Shown: in pieces, positions 10,934-20,400 of the stretch
How the letters are laid out: each line of letters opens with the position of its first letter
Numbering within the stretch: the first letter of the stretch is position 1
Origin: Aplectana chamaeleonis
Lineage: Eukaryota; Nematoda; Chromadorea; Rhabditida; Cosmocercidae
Direction: 5' to 3'
NCBI GenBank assembly: GCA_029168955.1
Contig: JAPDOI010000193.1
Coordinates: 1,116,001-1,180,000 of the forward strand
Length of the DNA: 64,000 bases
Notes under the pieces: generated by a model
Databases searched by the model: none
What the model was told of the DNA's origin: nothing
What the model saw: the letters and a program-made list of their open reading frames with translations, nothing else
Made by a program: the position numbers and the translations under genes

Positions 10934-11548
10934 AACCTGCAAAATAGTTTAGCACTCTGAAAATATAGCAGAAAGAAGGAATGAGAACAAGGAAGAGAGA
11001 AGGGGGTCGAAATCGTGGACATTCAAATAGAGGATGGTAATGGAGCACAAGTATTTGCAACGGAGCGCGAAACTTGGCAGCAACTCGCAAAATCGCTTGA
11101 AAATCACAATCGTCTCGCAATTTCGCAACGGGCTTCGCCGCGAAATTGCGATTTCCGCGACGGGCAAGACACTCTGCGCCCCCCCCCCCTCCGTCGCAGC
11201 CTATGCGGTGCGGTCGCGTGCGCGGTCGAACTGCGTAGTGCTCCCCACCCTTCATCGTTTCTCGCAAAATCGCTCGCTCGCAGATTTTCCACTCTGCCGA
11301 CGCCTTAAGAGTGCGGCAGTGCGAGGGAAGCTGAGGTGACAAACCGTTAGTTCCGACTCTCCAGTACGAAACATGAGGCGAAACCAACATGTTTTGACCC
11401 ATCATAACTTGCTCCGAGGTTTTGTCAATGATTTCACCGCTGTGCGACGTCGGTCGGCCGATATCGCAGTGCGAGCCGCACCGACACCGCAGCCCTATTT
11501 TATAAGTTACTGAACGGCGTCGTCCGGCAGACTGTGAAAGGCGCTTTA

Positions 11549-12460
11549 CACTCGAACGCTAACGTCGGACGGGTGTAGGACATATCCTCTTGTTCCCAGC
11601 CAGATTCACTCTGTTCCCTCGCGCGCTTGTGCGGAGCGAGGGTAGAGACAGCACGAAACTGTGGGGAGAAGGAGACGCAGCGTATGCTCGCAGACGCACG
11701 CGACCTACGGAATTAATGCACACACGGAAACGGGATATGGCGCGGCCCTTCGTGTGGCAGCCGAACGCGGCGCGCTATTGCCACCCGGACGCTACCGTAT
11801 GCTCGCCGCGCCATCGGGCTGCGACCGGTCACGCGAAACCGTGCGGAGTGGTCCATCAAGTGACATTGGAGCGAGTTCTGTGGTGGAAAGGCTGACCCAT
11901 CAATAATGAAGGATGCACGGTAATCGATCTCTCTAATCATCTTCCAGTACGGACACTCTCTAGTTGGCAAGGTGCCATCTCTTGAGCTTCGCGTCAGAAA
12001 AGAACGCGAAACGTGTTTCTGGGAGATTTTTTGGTTTAGAGTTGATTTAACTGAGTCGGATTGCACCCAAAACTTCTCTATATACAGTAAATTGAATTGA
12101 GAAAGTTTGTCTTAGTTTTTCATGTGGTACTGTAAGAATTTCGTTTTTCATTCTCTGTTATTCGAATAGAGGGAAAGTTCAAATCTTCATTACCTTTACT
12201 ATCATTGTTGACTTATTAGTTATTAGTATTAGTACAATTATTATAGTCAATTAGTGTTATCATGTGAGCACTGCATTACATTATTGTTATGAAGTGCAGG
12301 AATACTTTGAAAAATAATTTCTATATAGTGTTCTATACTACCTAAAAACTATATGTTGCTATTTCACGCTATCCTATCCTTTATCGTAGTATAGTAATCT
12401 ATGCTATATTATCTTTCCATATAATAATATTATACTGTTCTATACCAATTTATCCTCTAA
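11549..12460. other. No supported gene; GC-rich repeat piece then AT-rich sequence
   Basis: 11590-11710 is an inverted relative of the GC-rich piece at 45165-45257 (shared CTCGCGCGCTTGTGCGGAGC) and distantly of 19870-19970 and 27299-27415. After ~12060 the sequence becomes strongly AT-rich with no open frame of note. Confidence 0.45.
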
Positions 12461-12842
12461 TACAGTAGCGGTCATAAATCTATTGACATGGCTTTTTCGC
12501 ATATAATGTTTTTATACAAATCTTGGGCTGGTCTTGTCGAAACTTGCTGAAACCTTAATATGCTATGAGGCATCACAACTCTTGATTTACACATACACGG
12601 GATTAAGTTTGAGGGTGCAATTTTTAAATTAAGAATTTAGTTATCATTTTTTGGTATGATTTCAAGTTAGCACTATTCCCACAAAACATGGCTATTTCAA
12701 TTCCAAACACGTTACAGTTATTCACCATTTGAAGACCCTCTACATCCGTTGTAAAACCTTGTAAAAGATTAATTTCTATCAGTTTTTTTAAAAATAATTT
12801 TAAAATGAATTTATGTGATATTGCACCTAATAAATATCCTTC

Positions 12843-15800
12843 TTCTTCTTCTTCTGCAGCCTCGAAGTGGTTTTTGTCATAGGTTGAGGAACTGGGCGGC
12901 CTTGATAGGATTCGTCCAAAGGTCCATTGTGGTCAAGGAGGTAGGTCTCTTCGGGCACATGAACAAGTGCGCCGTGTCGTGTCCGGGAGCACCACAGTCC
13001 GGGCGTGCGTCTGGTCGGCTGCTGTCGATCTTGTTGACGTAAGACATGAGCAGTATAGAGTGACCACAGCGCAGCGAGGCAAGAGCACATCTGGCTCGTC
13101 TGCCGAGTTGAGACTCGGACTCGCAAACCCGAGGCGGCACTGCTCCCAAGATAGGGTTCACAGCCGCCTTCGTTAGATATCCTCGAACAAACTGGGTGTG
13201 CTCCTCACGCAGAAGACGAAGCCTTTCTATGTTGGAGTCGGCCCATCTCTGTGCATCAACTTTACTAGGAGCATCGGCGAACGGCGTCCTAATCGACCTC
13301 TCTCTTATGGGCTTCATGATTCTCTTCGTTGGATGATTCGGCTGTCTCAGAACATTAATATACATCTGCTGGGCCTGGAGTTCACAATGCTCCTTGACCG
13401 GCAATATGCAGGCCTCCGGGTGAAGATGTTCTATAGGGGAGCTCCTTGCACAACCGGTAGCAATTCTAAGCGCAGCATTCTGTACACGCTGCAGCTTATT
13501 CCAGGAGCTGTCAGACACCAGGTGCTGCCACACCGGTGCCGCATATTCCAGAGCCGGCTGAAGTATTGCTCTGTAGGTTCTCAATATTGTCTCCCGGCTG
13601 CTTCCCCATGATGTTCCTCCGAGAGCTCTCAAGATATTAAGCCTAGCCTTGACTGTTTGTTTCTGTTCCGCGTTTTTATGGAACTTTGGTGACGGATCAA
13701 GAATAAGGCCAAGCAGCTTGGGGAATTTGGCTGCTGGCAACAGGTCACCATCCCATTTGACATCTGGATGGGCACTGTGTTCCTTGGTGTTTGTTGTGAA
13801 CACTGAAACAGAGGATTTTGCAGCAGAGACTGTGAGCATCATTTTATCGAGGACGAGCTTCAACTCGACGAGATAGGCGCTGATCTTGTTAGCGGCTATT
13901 TGCAGGTCACGGTCCTGGCACATGATGGTGATGTCGTCGGCATACATAACAATCTTTACATCATTGGGAGGCTCGGGGATGTCCTCAAGATACAGGCTAA
14001 ATAGGGCAGGGGACAACACTCCGCCTTGCGGAACACCGGCTATTGGAATGCTATCGGATACGTGATTCTGGAACAGAACCTTAGCCCGGCGGCCTTTCGT
14101 GAAAGCTGCAATCCATCGCTTCTGCCATGATGGTAGCGACGACTTGAGCAGTTTCTCGGACAGCAGTCCCAAGTTAACAGAGTCGAACGCTTTGCTCAGG
14201 TCGAGGGCGACGGCCACCGTTCTCAGGGGCTTTCTCATGTTGAACCCATCGACCGCAAAGCTCACGATCTCCAATAGAGCAGTAGTAGTAGAGTGAAGTT
14301 TCCTGAACCCATGCTGATGCTGCTGTCGCTCATTTTGATCAGCCAGGTCCGTCACGATCAACTTTTCAGCTAATTTAGCGACGGGCGATAACAGGCTTAT
14401 TGGTCGAAAGCCTTTCGCCGTGCTTTGGGACTTGCCTGGCTTTGGCAACGGTATCACATTGGCTGTCTTCCAAGCTTGGGGTAGAGTGCAGGTTCGGAAA
14501 GAAGTGTTAATGATATCTGCAAGCATCGGTAGAAGTTCCGTGGGAAGCTTCTTCAGGATGGCTGGGGAGATACCGTCAGGTCCGATAGCCTTCGAATTCC
14601 GCATTTCTTTGATAGCCTTCTCAACTTGTGTGAGAGTAAAGGCCTCAGAAGCGTTCATGAGCGGCAACCGGCTCAGTCCTCTAACCGTGACTCTGTTTTG
14701 CACGCCTCGCTTGGTGCGTGTGATGAAAAAGTTCTTGCCGAGTGCGTAAGCAGCCGCTTTCCCTGATTTGAAGATGTTCTTCTCAAACTCAATAGCGGAG
14801 CTCATCGGGGGAGCGGACTTTCCGGAAATTTTCCTCAAGACTTTCCACGTCGTAGTTCCGTCCGCCTTGAAATTCAGCTTTTCAGTGAACTTCTCCCAGC
14901 ATTCCTTCTTGTTCTTATCCAGATCCTGCTTGATCTCATTATCCAGCACGGCAATCTCCGGGTCTAGATGATCTGCCGCTCTCTTCTCATCTCTGGTTCT
15001 TATCTTCTGCAGTATTTCCCTGCTGACATTTGGAAAAAGGGTCTTGACACGACCCTCAGGAATTGCTGCTTTCATGGCCTTGCGGATGGCACTTGTTAGA
15101 TGGCCCTCTTTCTGATGAACATCACCATTCCATGGATAGTCGACCGCATGGCGGAGTGCAACATCTCTGAACAGGGTCCAGTCTGCTAGGCCTAAATTAA
15201 GATAAGTACGATGACGAAAACCAGAGTAAGGGGCAAGAGAGTCAGAGAGATCAATACAGACAAAGGCGGGAATGTGATCACTGGAGAGAGTTGTGGATGT
15301 GGACCACGTGCAAGCATTGGAAAGATTGGATGACACAAGATAGATATCTGGGCTAGAAGGTCGGCCGTTGGCAGGGAGATGAGTGGGCTGGTCATCATTG
15401 AGGATAACCAGGTCACACTCCTCAGCCCACTCTTCGACATCTTCCCCTCTGGCGTCAGAATCAAGAGCGGAATAGAACGTGTGAGCATTGAAGTTACCCG
15501 CAAAGACAGCTGAAGGGGCGAGTGAGCAGTCGTGCAACTGCTTAAGGAGCGGTAAGGGGTTGTAAGAGGGGAGACAAGATGTTATAGGAGGAATGTAGAT
15601 GTTAAATAGAGATAAAGAGGTTTTGAGGGGGAGGTGGACAGGAATGTACTCGAGAGTACCGTCCTTAGGAGTATTGGGAATAATATGAGAAGGTAAGGCA
15701 GATTGCACAAAAGTAGACACTCCGCCCCCAAGAGCAGACCTTGGCATGTGATAGGCGGTGTATCCCGGAATGTTAGGCTGGGGGTAAGTGGTAGAAGGAG

Positions 15801-16285
15801 AGAGCTTGGTTTCTTGAACCATGATAACATCCGGGTGATGAGAACGTGCGAATAGAGAGAGTTCAGATAACTTATTGCGAAGGCCATTGAGATTAATGTG
15901 AACAATGGAGAGGGGGCGGTTGGTAATTGAGGAATCAGAGTTGCTGGGGGCAGAGCATGGAACACAACGAAAGGATGAGTCATGATGCCTCACAGAACTG
16001 AGGCCCGAACAGGAGAAGTGCACCCACCTTTGGCATCCGAAGCACTGGACACTTGTTTTATACCAGGTAACATCCTTGCCGCACGTGGCGCATAGGTACT
16101 TCTGCGCTGGACCTGGATTCCTCTGGACGCCGGCCCTATGAGTGAAATCATCAGGAGAGCTGCGGCCGACCAGCACCTCTCCCATGACAAAAACCCTCTT
16201 CTCGGAGGGGTTGACGTCGGTTTGCACGGAGGCGATCTTCTTTCCTCCACACTGCCACGGCACGAACGTACGACATCTCGGCAGC
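12843..16285 (-). mobile_element. LINE copy 3, apparently full length, 13-bp TSD
   Basis: A non-LTR retrotransposon of ~3.44 kb. The target duplication ATAAATATCCTTC is exact at 12830-12842 and 16286-16298. The 3' end is a ~20-nt UTR and an (AAG)n tail (TTC on the plus strand, 12843-12856). The 5' end falls within a few bases of that of the deletion derivative at 19976-20339, which suggests both start at the true 5' terminus. One long frame covers almost the whole element. Confidence 0.93.
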
Positions 16286-16287
16286 AT
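12877..16287 (-). CDS. LINE polyprotein: PHD finger, APE endonuclease, reverse transcriptase
   Basis: 1136 codons. Seen in order: a 2A-like NPGP motif (res 52-60); a PHD-type zinc finger (C66, C69, C82, C85, H90, C93, C108, C111); an APE-type endonuclease with QETKL (E159), NFNAH (264-269, usually DFNAH) and SDH (336-338); RT with DLSKAFDSVN (~696-705), GVPQGGVLSP (751-760) and YADD (782-785); and a C-terminal Cys/His cluster. The role is target-primed reverse transcription of its own RNA. The listed ATG at 16287 takes two bases from the target duplication, so the native start is more likely the internal Met35 or a leader in another frame (see the frame finding). N265 replaces the expected endonuclease Asp, so activity is doubtful. 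No stop interrupts the frame. Confidence 0.93.
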   Translation of the reverse strand: MLPRCRTFVPWQCGGKKIASVQTDVNPSEKRVFVMGEVLVGRSSPDDFTHRAGVQRNPGPAQKYLCATCGKDVTWYKTSVQCFGCQRWVHFSCSGLSSVRHHDSSFRCVPCSAPSNSDSSITNRPLSIVHINLNGLRNKLSELSLFARSHHPDVIMVQETKLSPSTTYPQPNIPGYTAYHMPRSALGGGVSTFVQSALPSHIIPNTPKDGTLEYIPVHLPLKTSLSLFNIYIPPITSCLPSYNPLPLLKQLHDCSLAPSAVFAGNFNAHTFYSALDSDARGEDVEEWAEECDLVILNDDQPTHLPANGRPSSPDIYLVSSNLSNACTWSTSTTLSSDHIPAFVCIDLSDSLAPYSGFRHRTYLNLGLADWTLFRDVALRHAVDYPWNGDVHQKEGHLTSAIRKAMKAAIPEGRVKTLFPNVSREILQKIRTRDEKRAADHLDPEIAVLDNEIKQDLDKNKKECWEKFTEKLNFKADGTTTWKVLRKISGKSAPPMSSAIEFEKNIFKSGKAAAYALGKNFFITRTKRGVQNRVTVRGLSRLPLMNASEAFTLTQVEKAIKEMRNSKAIGPDGISPAILKKLPTELLPMLADIINTSFRTCTLPQAWKTANVIPLPKPGKSQSTAKGFRPISLLSPVAKLAEKLIVTDLADQNERQQHQHGFRKLHSTTTALLEIVSFAVDGFNMRKPLRTVAVALDLSKAFDSVNLGLLSEKLLKSSLPSWQKRWIAAFTKGRRAKVLFQNHVSDSIPIAGVPQGGVLSPALFSLYLEDIPEPPNDVKIVMYADDITIMCQDRDLQIAANKISAYLVELKLVLDKMMLTVSAAKSSVSVFTTNTKEHSAHPDVKWDGDLLPAAKFPKLLGLILDPSPKFHKNAEQKQTVKARLNILRALGGTSWGSSRETILRTYRAILQPALEYAAPVWQHLVSDSSWNKLQRVQNAALRIATGCARSSPIEHLHPEACILPVKEHCELQAQQMYINVLRQPNHPTKRIMKPIRERSIRTPFADAPSKVDAQRWADSNIERLRLLREEHTQFVRGYLTKAAVNPILGAVPPRVCESESQLGRRARCALASLRCGHSILLMSYVNKIDSSRPDARPDCGAPGHDTAHLFMCPKRPTSLTTMDLWTNPIKAAQFLNL
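16108..16134 (-). other. 2A-like motif AGVQRNPGP before the PHD finger
   Basis: The codons for AGVQRNPGP lie six residues before the first PHD cysteine. The 2A consensus is D(V/I)ExNPGP. Here NPGP is perfect, the Asp position is Gly and the Glu is Gln. The related copy at 19976-20339 reads AGVERNPGP, keeping Glu. 2A-like peptides at this place, before a zinc finger in CR1-type LINEs, are known in other invertebrates. Whether ribosomes skip here is not known. Confidence 0.65.
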
Positions 16288-16485
16288 AAATATCCTTCGT
16301 TGACGTTATTGATAATGATAAATAAATTCCATATTCGAAAACTGCACTATCAAAAGTTCATCTTGTGTATGTGTGAAGCAAGAGTTGTGATGCCTCTTAG
16401 CATACTAAAGTTGGACCAAGCCAAGATATGTATAAAACATTATTAGCGAAAAGGCCGTGTCAATAGATTTATGACCCCTACTATA

Positions 16486-17454
16486 TGAACAACTAGATAT
16501 ATGTACACAAACACTCAATATTATGTATTTTCAAACAAAATATTCCAATGCAACTATGTACAAACAATTATTATTATTGTTATTATTATTAGTCTTGGCA
16601 TCACTAATACAATCACCAGTTACTGAGCATCACGAAAGTGCAATCAAATAGTAGTTCCAGTTACATTTCTCGACATGTACATATATACAATACATCTATA
16701 TTCTTCTTTGACGATCGCGCACACGGAGATGTCTCTTCTCGTTCGGGTTCTGAAATGGATCTGGGGAGGGCCAGATTTCGAAAAGAATGGCAGAAGGGAA
16801 GCAAAGCCGAAAACGAACTGCAGAGAATTATTAATCATGATTCCTAGAGATCATGATAAGCCTTCTCTCAGCACGCTGATGGCTACTGATCTGGGTGGGA
16901 GGGGTAGCGATAAGGAAGGATAGAGAAGGCAGAATAAGAAAAACAATCCTAAAACCCACAAAACCTCTATGAATCCAACTTACCTGTGTTCCTTATTATG
17001 TAGCAGTAGTAGTTTAGCGGAGCGAATGTAGTAGTAGTTTAGCGGAGCGACTTCTACGGGGTCCTAGACCCAATTCTGCCTGAGCCGGCAACGTCTTCTG
17101 GTGACTCGAGGCCACCTTCCAGGTCCGGCTCCGAAAAGCCGGCTGAGGCATACTGTGAGGTGAGAAGCCAAACTTTGTTGCTGACCCTGATATCGCCAGC
17201 ACCCTCGGGAGCTCCGATTCTACTCCCCCGCATTGTGCCATAGTGCCCCCCCCCCCCGCTGTGAAAGCACCCCTAGGTCAATCTAAAGCTTGAAATTCGC
17301 CAGGAGTCTAATTATATCTAAGAAAACTTCATTGATCTCAGCTTTTCTCAAGTATGCTATCTATAGCCATTGTGTCTGTCTCGTTCCTTAAAGGTGCTAG
17401 AGGAGATGATTGCTGTGAATTTCAGTTTGTCATCGAGGACTCTTGCTAAGGAAC
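16486..17454. promoter_or_regulatory. Upstream region of rps-12, with a possible exon
   Basis: 16650-16847 could be a terminal exon of an unknown plus-strand gene: a TTCCAG acceptor at ~16653-16658, then an open frame ending GSEMDLGRARFRKEWQKGSK... with a stop at 16845-16847. There is no partner exon in view, so it stays speculative. 17010-17050 has two copies of GTAGTAGTTTAGCGGAGCGA. 17088-17160 is a third relative of the 69-bp duplicate at 19193-19330. A C-run lies at ~17247-17260. ATTTCAG at 17419-17425, 29 nt before the ATG, may be a spliced-leader acceptor. Confidence 0.4.
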
Positions 17455-20400
17455 ATGGCTGACGCAGGAGGGTTCGTATTTCATTGAAACGTTTCGATCG
17501 GTCAAATCTCGTGAATTCTATGTAATTTTTGCAGAGATGAAATCAAGATCCCATCGGCGGCCGCTCCACCGGTCATGGACGTGCAGGCTGCGTTGAAGGC
17601 TGTCCTCCGTTCTGCTAATTTTGCCGATGGACTCTCGAAGGGTCTCCACGAAGCAGCCAAGGCCCTTGACAAGTGAGTTCTTCTTCTCAGACAAGGTGGC
17701 GGTTACTCGGCGGGGCAATGTCGGTTGCCCCTCCCTGGTCATCCAGCGTATAACCGATACTCATCTTCCGTACAACCGCACAGACACGTGGGTGGTTATT
17801 CGGCGGGGAACGTAGGTTGCTCCGCTGGAGCACCCGCGGAGCAACCTATCTTTCACCGCCGTTCAACCGATCTGACACCGCTGTACAACCGAACCAGGTT
17901 GCCGATCACGCGTTTTTCAATACATCCTGGGTATTCCCGAGTCCGCAGAGGGGACCCTTGGGGCATCCATAACGGGGTCCCCACAAAAGACGTGCTCCCG
18001 CCACCACGGTCACCGCTGCGGCGGGAGCACCTCTTTACAAAACGTTTTTTAGCAGCCGGGATTCTGTGTTACCGTAACCCCATTCGCCGTGGAGCGCGTT
18101 ATGATATCATCGAGCGCCAGCGTCGCACCTAAGTGGTATTTTAGACTGAGATCAGCCACGGGGAGTGTTTTTGTTTCAAAACTGAGGGTATTTATCATCT
18201 ACATTGTATTCTTAGGTATTTAGAGCGCATTTCCGTGTTTTTCTTGCTTGTATCCCTTCACTCAAAAAGCTGTGTTCTTTTGAATTGCTTGCTGGTCCAC
18301 CGTTTCTTATTCTCTAGGGGTCCATCTCGTCAGCAACTGATTGTTGGGCCCAAGATAAATGACAGGCGTGGATGTTGAGATGAAAAATTGATATTGCTTA
18401 GCAGTAACGCTAAGCACGATACCGGACTAATTCAAACGATGATTACCTTACCAAAAATGTGAATGCGCGCAGCACTAGAAAAACGAGCTTGCTGAAAATC
18501 TTTCACAGTCATGGTTTCTATTGCAGACCAAACTTTTTTATCAAACAAAGGTTCAGATATGGTGTTAAAGTGCAGCTGCACCCGGACCACGAAACTTGTA
18601 AGCAAATGTAGGGAGGAGAACATTCCGATTAAGCATATGTCCGGGCATTCCTTATTGTGGTGAGAACTCGACATTCGGAAAGCACGTTCTTGTGATGAGA
18701 TATGCGATCGTGAATGGTCAATCGTAGTGAACGTATGTACGACTTCTCTGTCATGATGCAGTTCTTTTTCAGTCACGAAGAGTGAAAAGTAGTGACTAGA
18801 GGTAGCGGAAAAAATCACTACAGCATTGACATGTTGAAAACAACTGCGTTTACATGAAAGAAGGTATCAGCCATATGTGTTTCTCAAGGTGCACCTATAT
18901 ATAGCACATAGATATCGTGAGAAACAGAGCAAATTGGAAAGCAATCGACAGCACAACTTCAGGTAACAGTCATACACAAAAGAAAACTCGGCTGATCTCA
19001 GTCTAAAATACCACTTAGGTGCGACGCTGGCGCTCGATGATATCATTACGCGCTCCACGGCGAATGGGGTTACGGTAACACAGAATCCCGGCTGCTAAAA
19101 AACGTTTTGTCACCTCTTTGGTGGGGTGCACTCCCTAAGCCGTGATGAGCCCCCTCTTCTCGGCGAGAAAAATTATCCTCCGCCTTACGGTGGATCTTCT
19201 GGAAGTTGACTCGAGGCCACCTTCCTGGTCCGGCTCCGAAGAGCCGACTGAGGCACACTGTGATCTTCTGGAAGTTGACTCGAGGCCACCTTCCGGGTCC
19301 GGCTCCGAAGAGCCGACTGAGGCACACTGTGAGATTAGGAGCCTTTTATACCCGTCTCATTATTAATACTTTCGTCAAATGTTGACGGCGGCACCCGTCT
19401 TCTTGTCTGAGTTACGGAACGTGTCACATATTTGACGGTAGAGCACGTCCTCGCCGTTGCACCGTCAGCCCGTTTTCTACCGCCAAATAACCGTCCCGGT
19501 GTTTTGAAATTCTCTGAATCTGCGGTGCAACCGACAATTCGACTCCTCCCCGTTTTTGCTCCCGCCGTTGCACCGATAAGCCCTTTTCCCCCGCTGAACA
19601 ACCGTGAGCGTGTCTGAGTGGTTTTCGTCCGTTTTTTTTTTCGATGGCACACATAAACGGAGTATTTGATCTCTCAATGATCTGTTCTCTACCTGTCGTG
19701 TGCAATATAATTAGACCGACTTGCCACATCCACATTGTCTTTGCATTGCTGGGTGCCAAAGGAAGCCAACAAGGACACTGAGGGCGGCTTGGTAAGTCGC
19801 CCAACTGAGTGATGCCAGAAAGTCGCCCGCTCTAGACGCAGGGGCTTACCCTCGATAAAACGTATTTCACATTATTCGAGGCGCGCGCGGTGCCTCAGCC
19901 TCCGTCTGCCCTCCGCTCTCTCACTGTCTAACCTCCGCACCAGCCTGCGTAGGAACCAAATGAATTCGCCGTTCTTCTTCTTCTTTGCAGCCACAGAGAG
20001 GGTTTGTTATAGGTTCAGAAACTCGGCCACTAGCGTAGGGATCTGGGACCCGAACAAGAGAAGTGCACCCACCTTTGGCATCCGAAACACTTGACACTGG
20101 TCCCATTCCAATTGACATTTCTATCGCATGTCGCACATGGGTACTTCTTCTTCTGAACGGGTCCTGGGTTCCTCTCGACGCCGGCTCTTTGTAGTAGGAT
20201 CTTCAGGAGAGCTGCGGCCAGCCAGCACCTCTCCCATGACAAAAACCCTCTCCGCGGAGGGATTGACGTTGGTTTGCACGGAGGTGGTCTTCTTTCCTCC
20301 ACACTGCCACGGCACAAACGTACGACATCTCGGCAACTACGCCGTTCTATAGCGTGCATCTCTGGGAAACTTCGGTTTCTATAGCCTAGCGAGGGTTGGA

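Larger units (their letters stand above)
10015..11545. mobile_element. 1.5-kb TIR element, PIF/Harbinger-like, TTA target site
   Basis: Ends AGCGTCCTTCACAGTCTGCC and, inverted, AGCGCCTTTCACAGTCTGCC. TTA flanks both ends (10012-10014 and 11546-11548). A second internal inverted pair (AGTGGAAAGTCTGCGAGCGAG near 10070 and its complement near 11270) extends the symmetry. The interior contains two smaller MITEs. Open frames in the GC-rich right arm (10908-11405) lack any recognisable domain. Confidence 0.7.
12463..16483. mobile_element. Tc1/mariner-like TIR element interrupted by LINE copy 3
   Basis: Left end CAGTAGCGGTCATAAATCTA at 12463. The complement at the right end reads TAGTAGGGGTCATAAATCTA from 16483, with both sides continuing TTGAC(A)GGC(T)TTTTCGC. 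TA flanks each end (12461-12462 and 16484-16485). Removing the 3.4-kb LINE and one copy of its TSD leaves roughly 0.57 kb with no transposase, so this was a MITE-sized element hit by the LINE. Confidence 0.75.

Noticed and set aside
10908..11405. A 165-codon minus-strand frame in the right arm of the 10-kb element
   Set aside because: GC-rich repeat sequence; low-complexity and unrelated to any family I know.
12830..16298. ATG at 16287 as the true start of the LINE protein
   Set aside because: The first two bases of the codon belong to the target duplication, so it is fortuitous; a native start must lie inside the element.
13198..16446. Plus-strand frames across 13.2-16.4 kb
   Set aside because: Antisense shadows of the LINE polyprotein.
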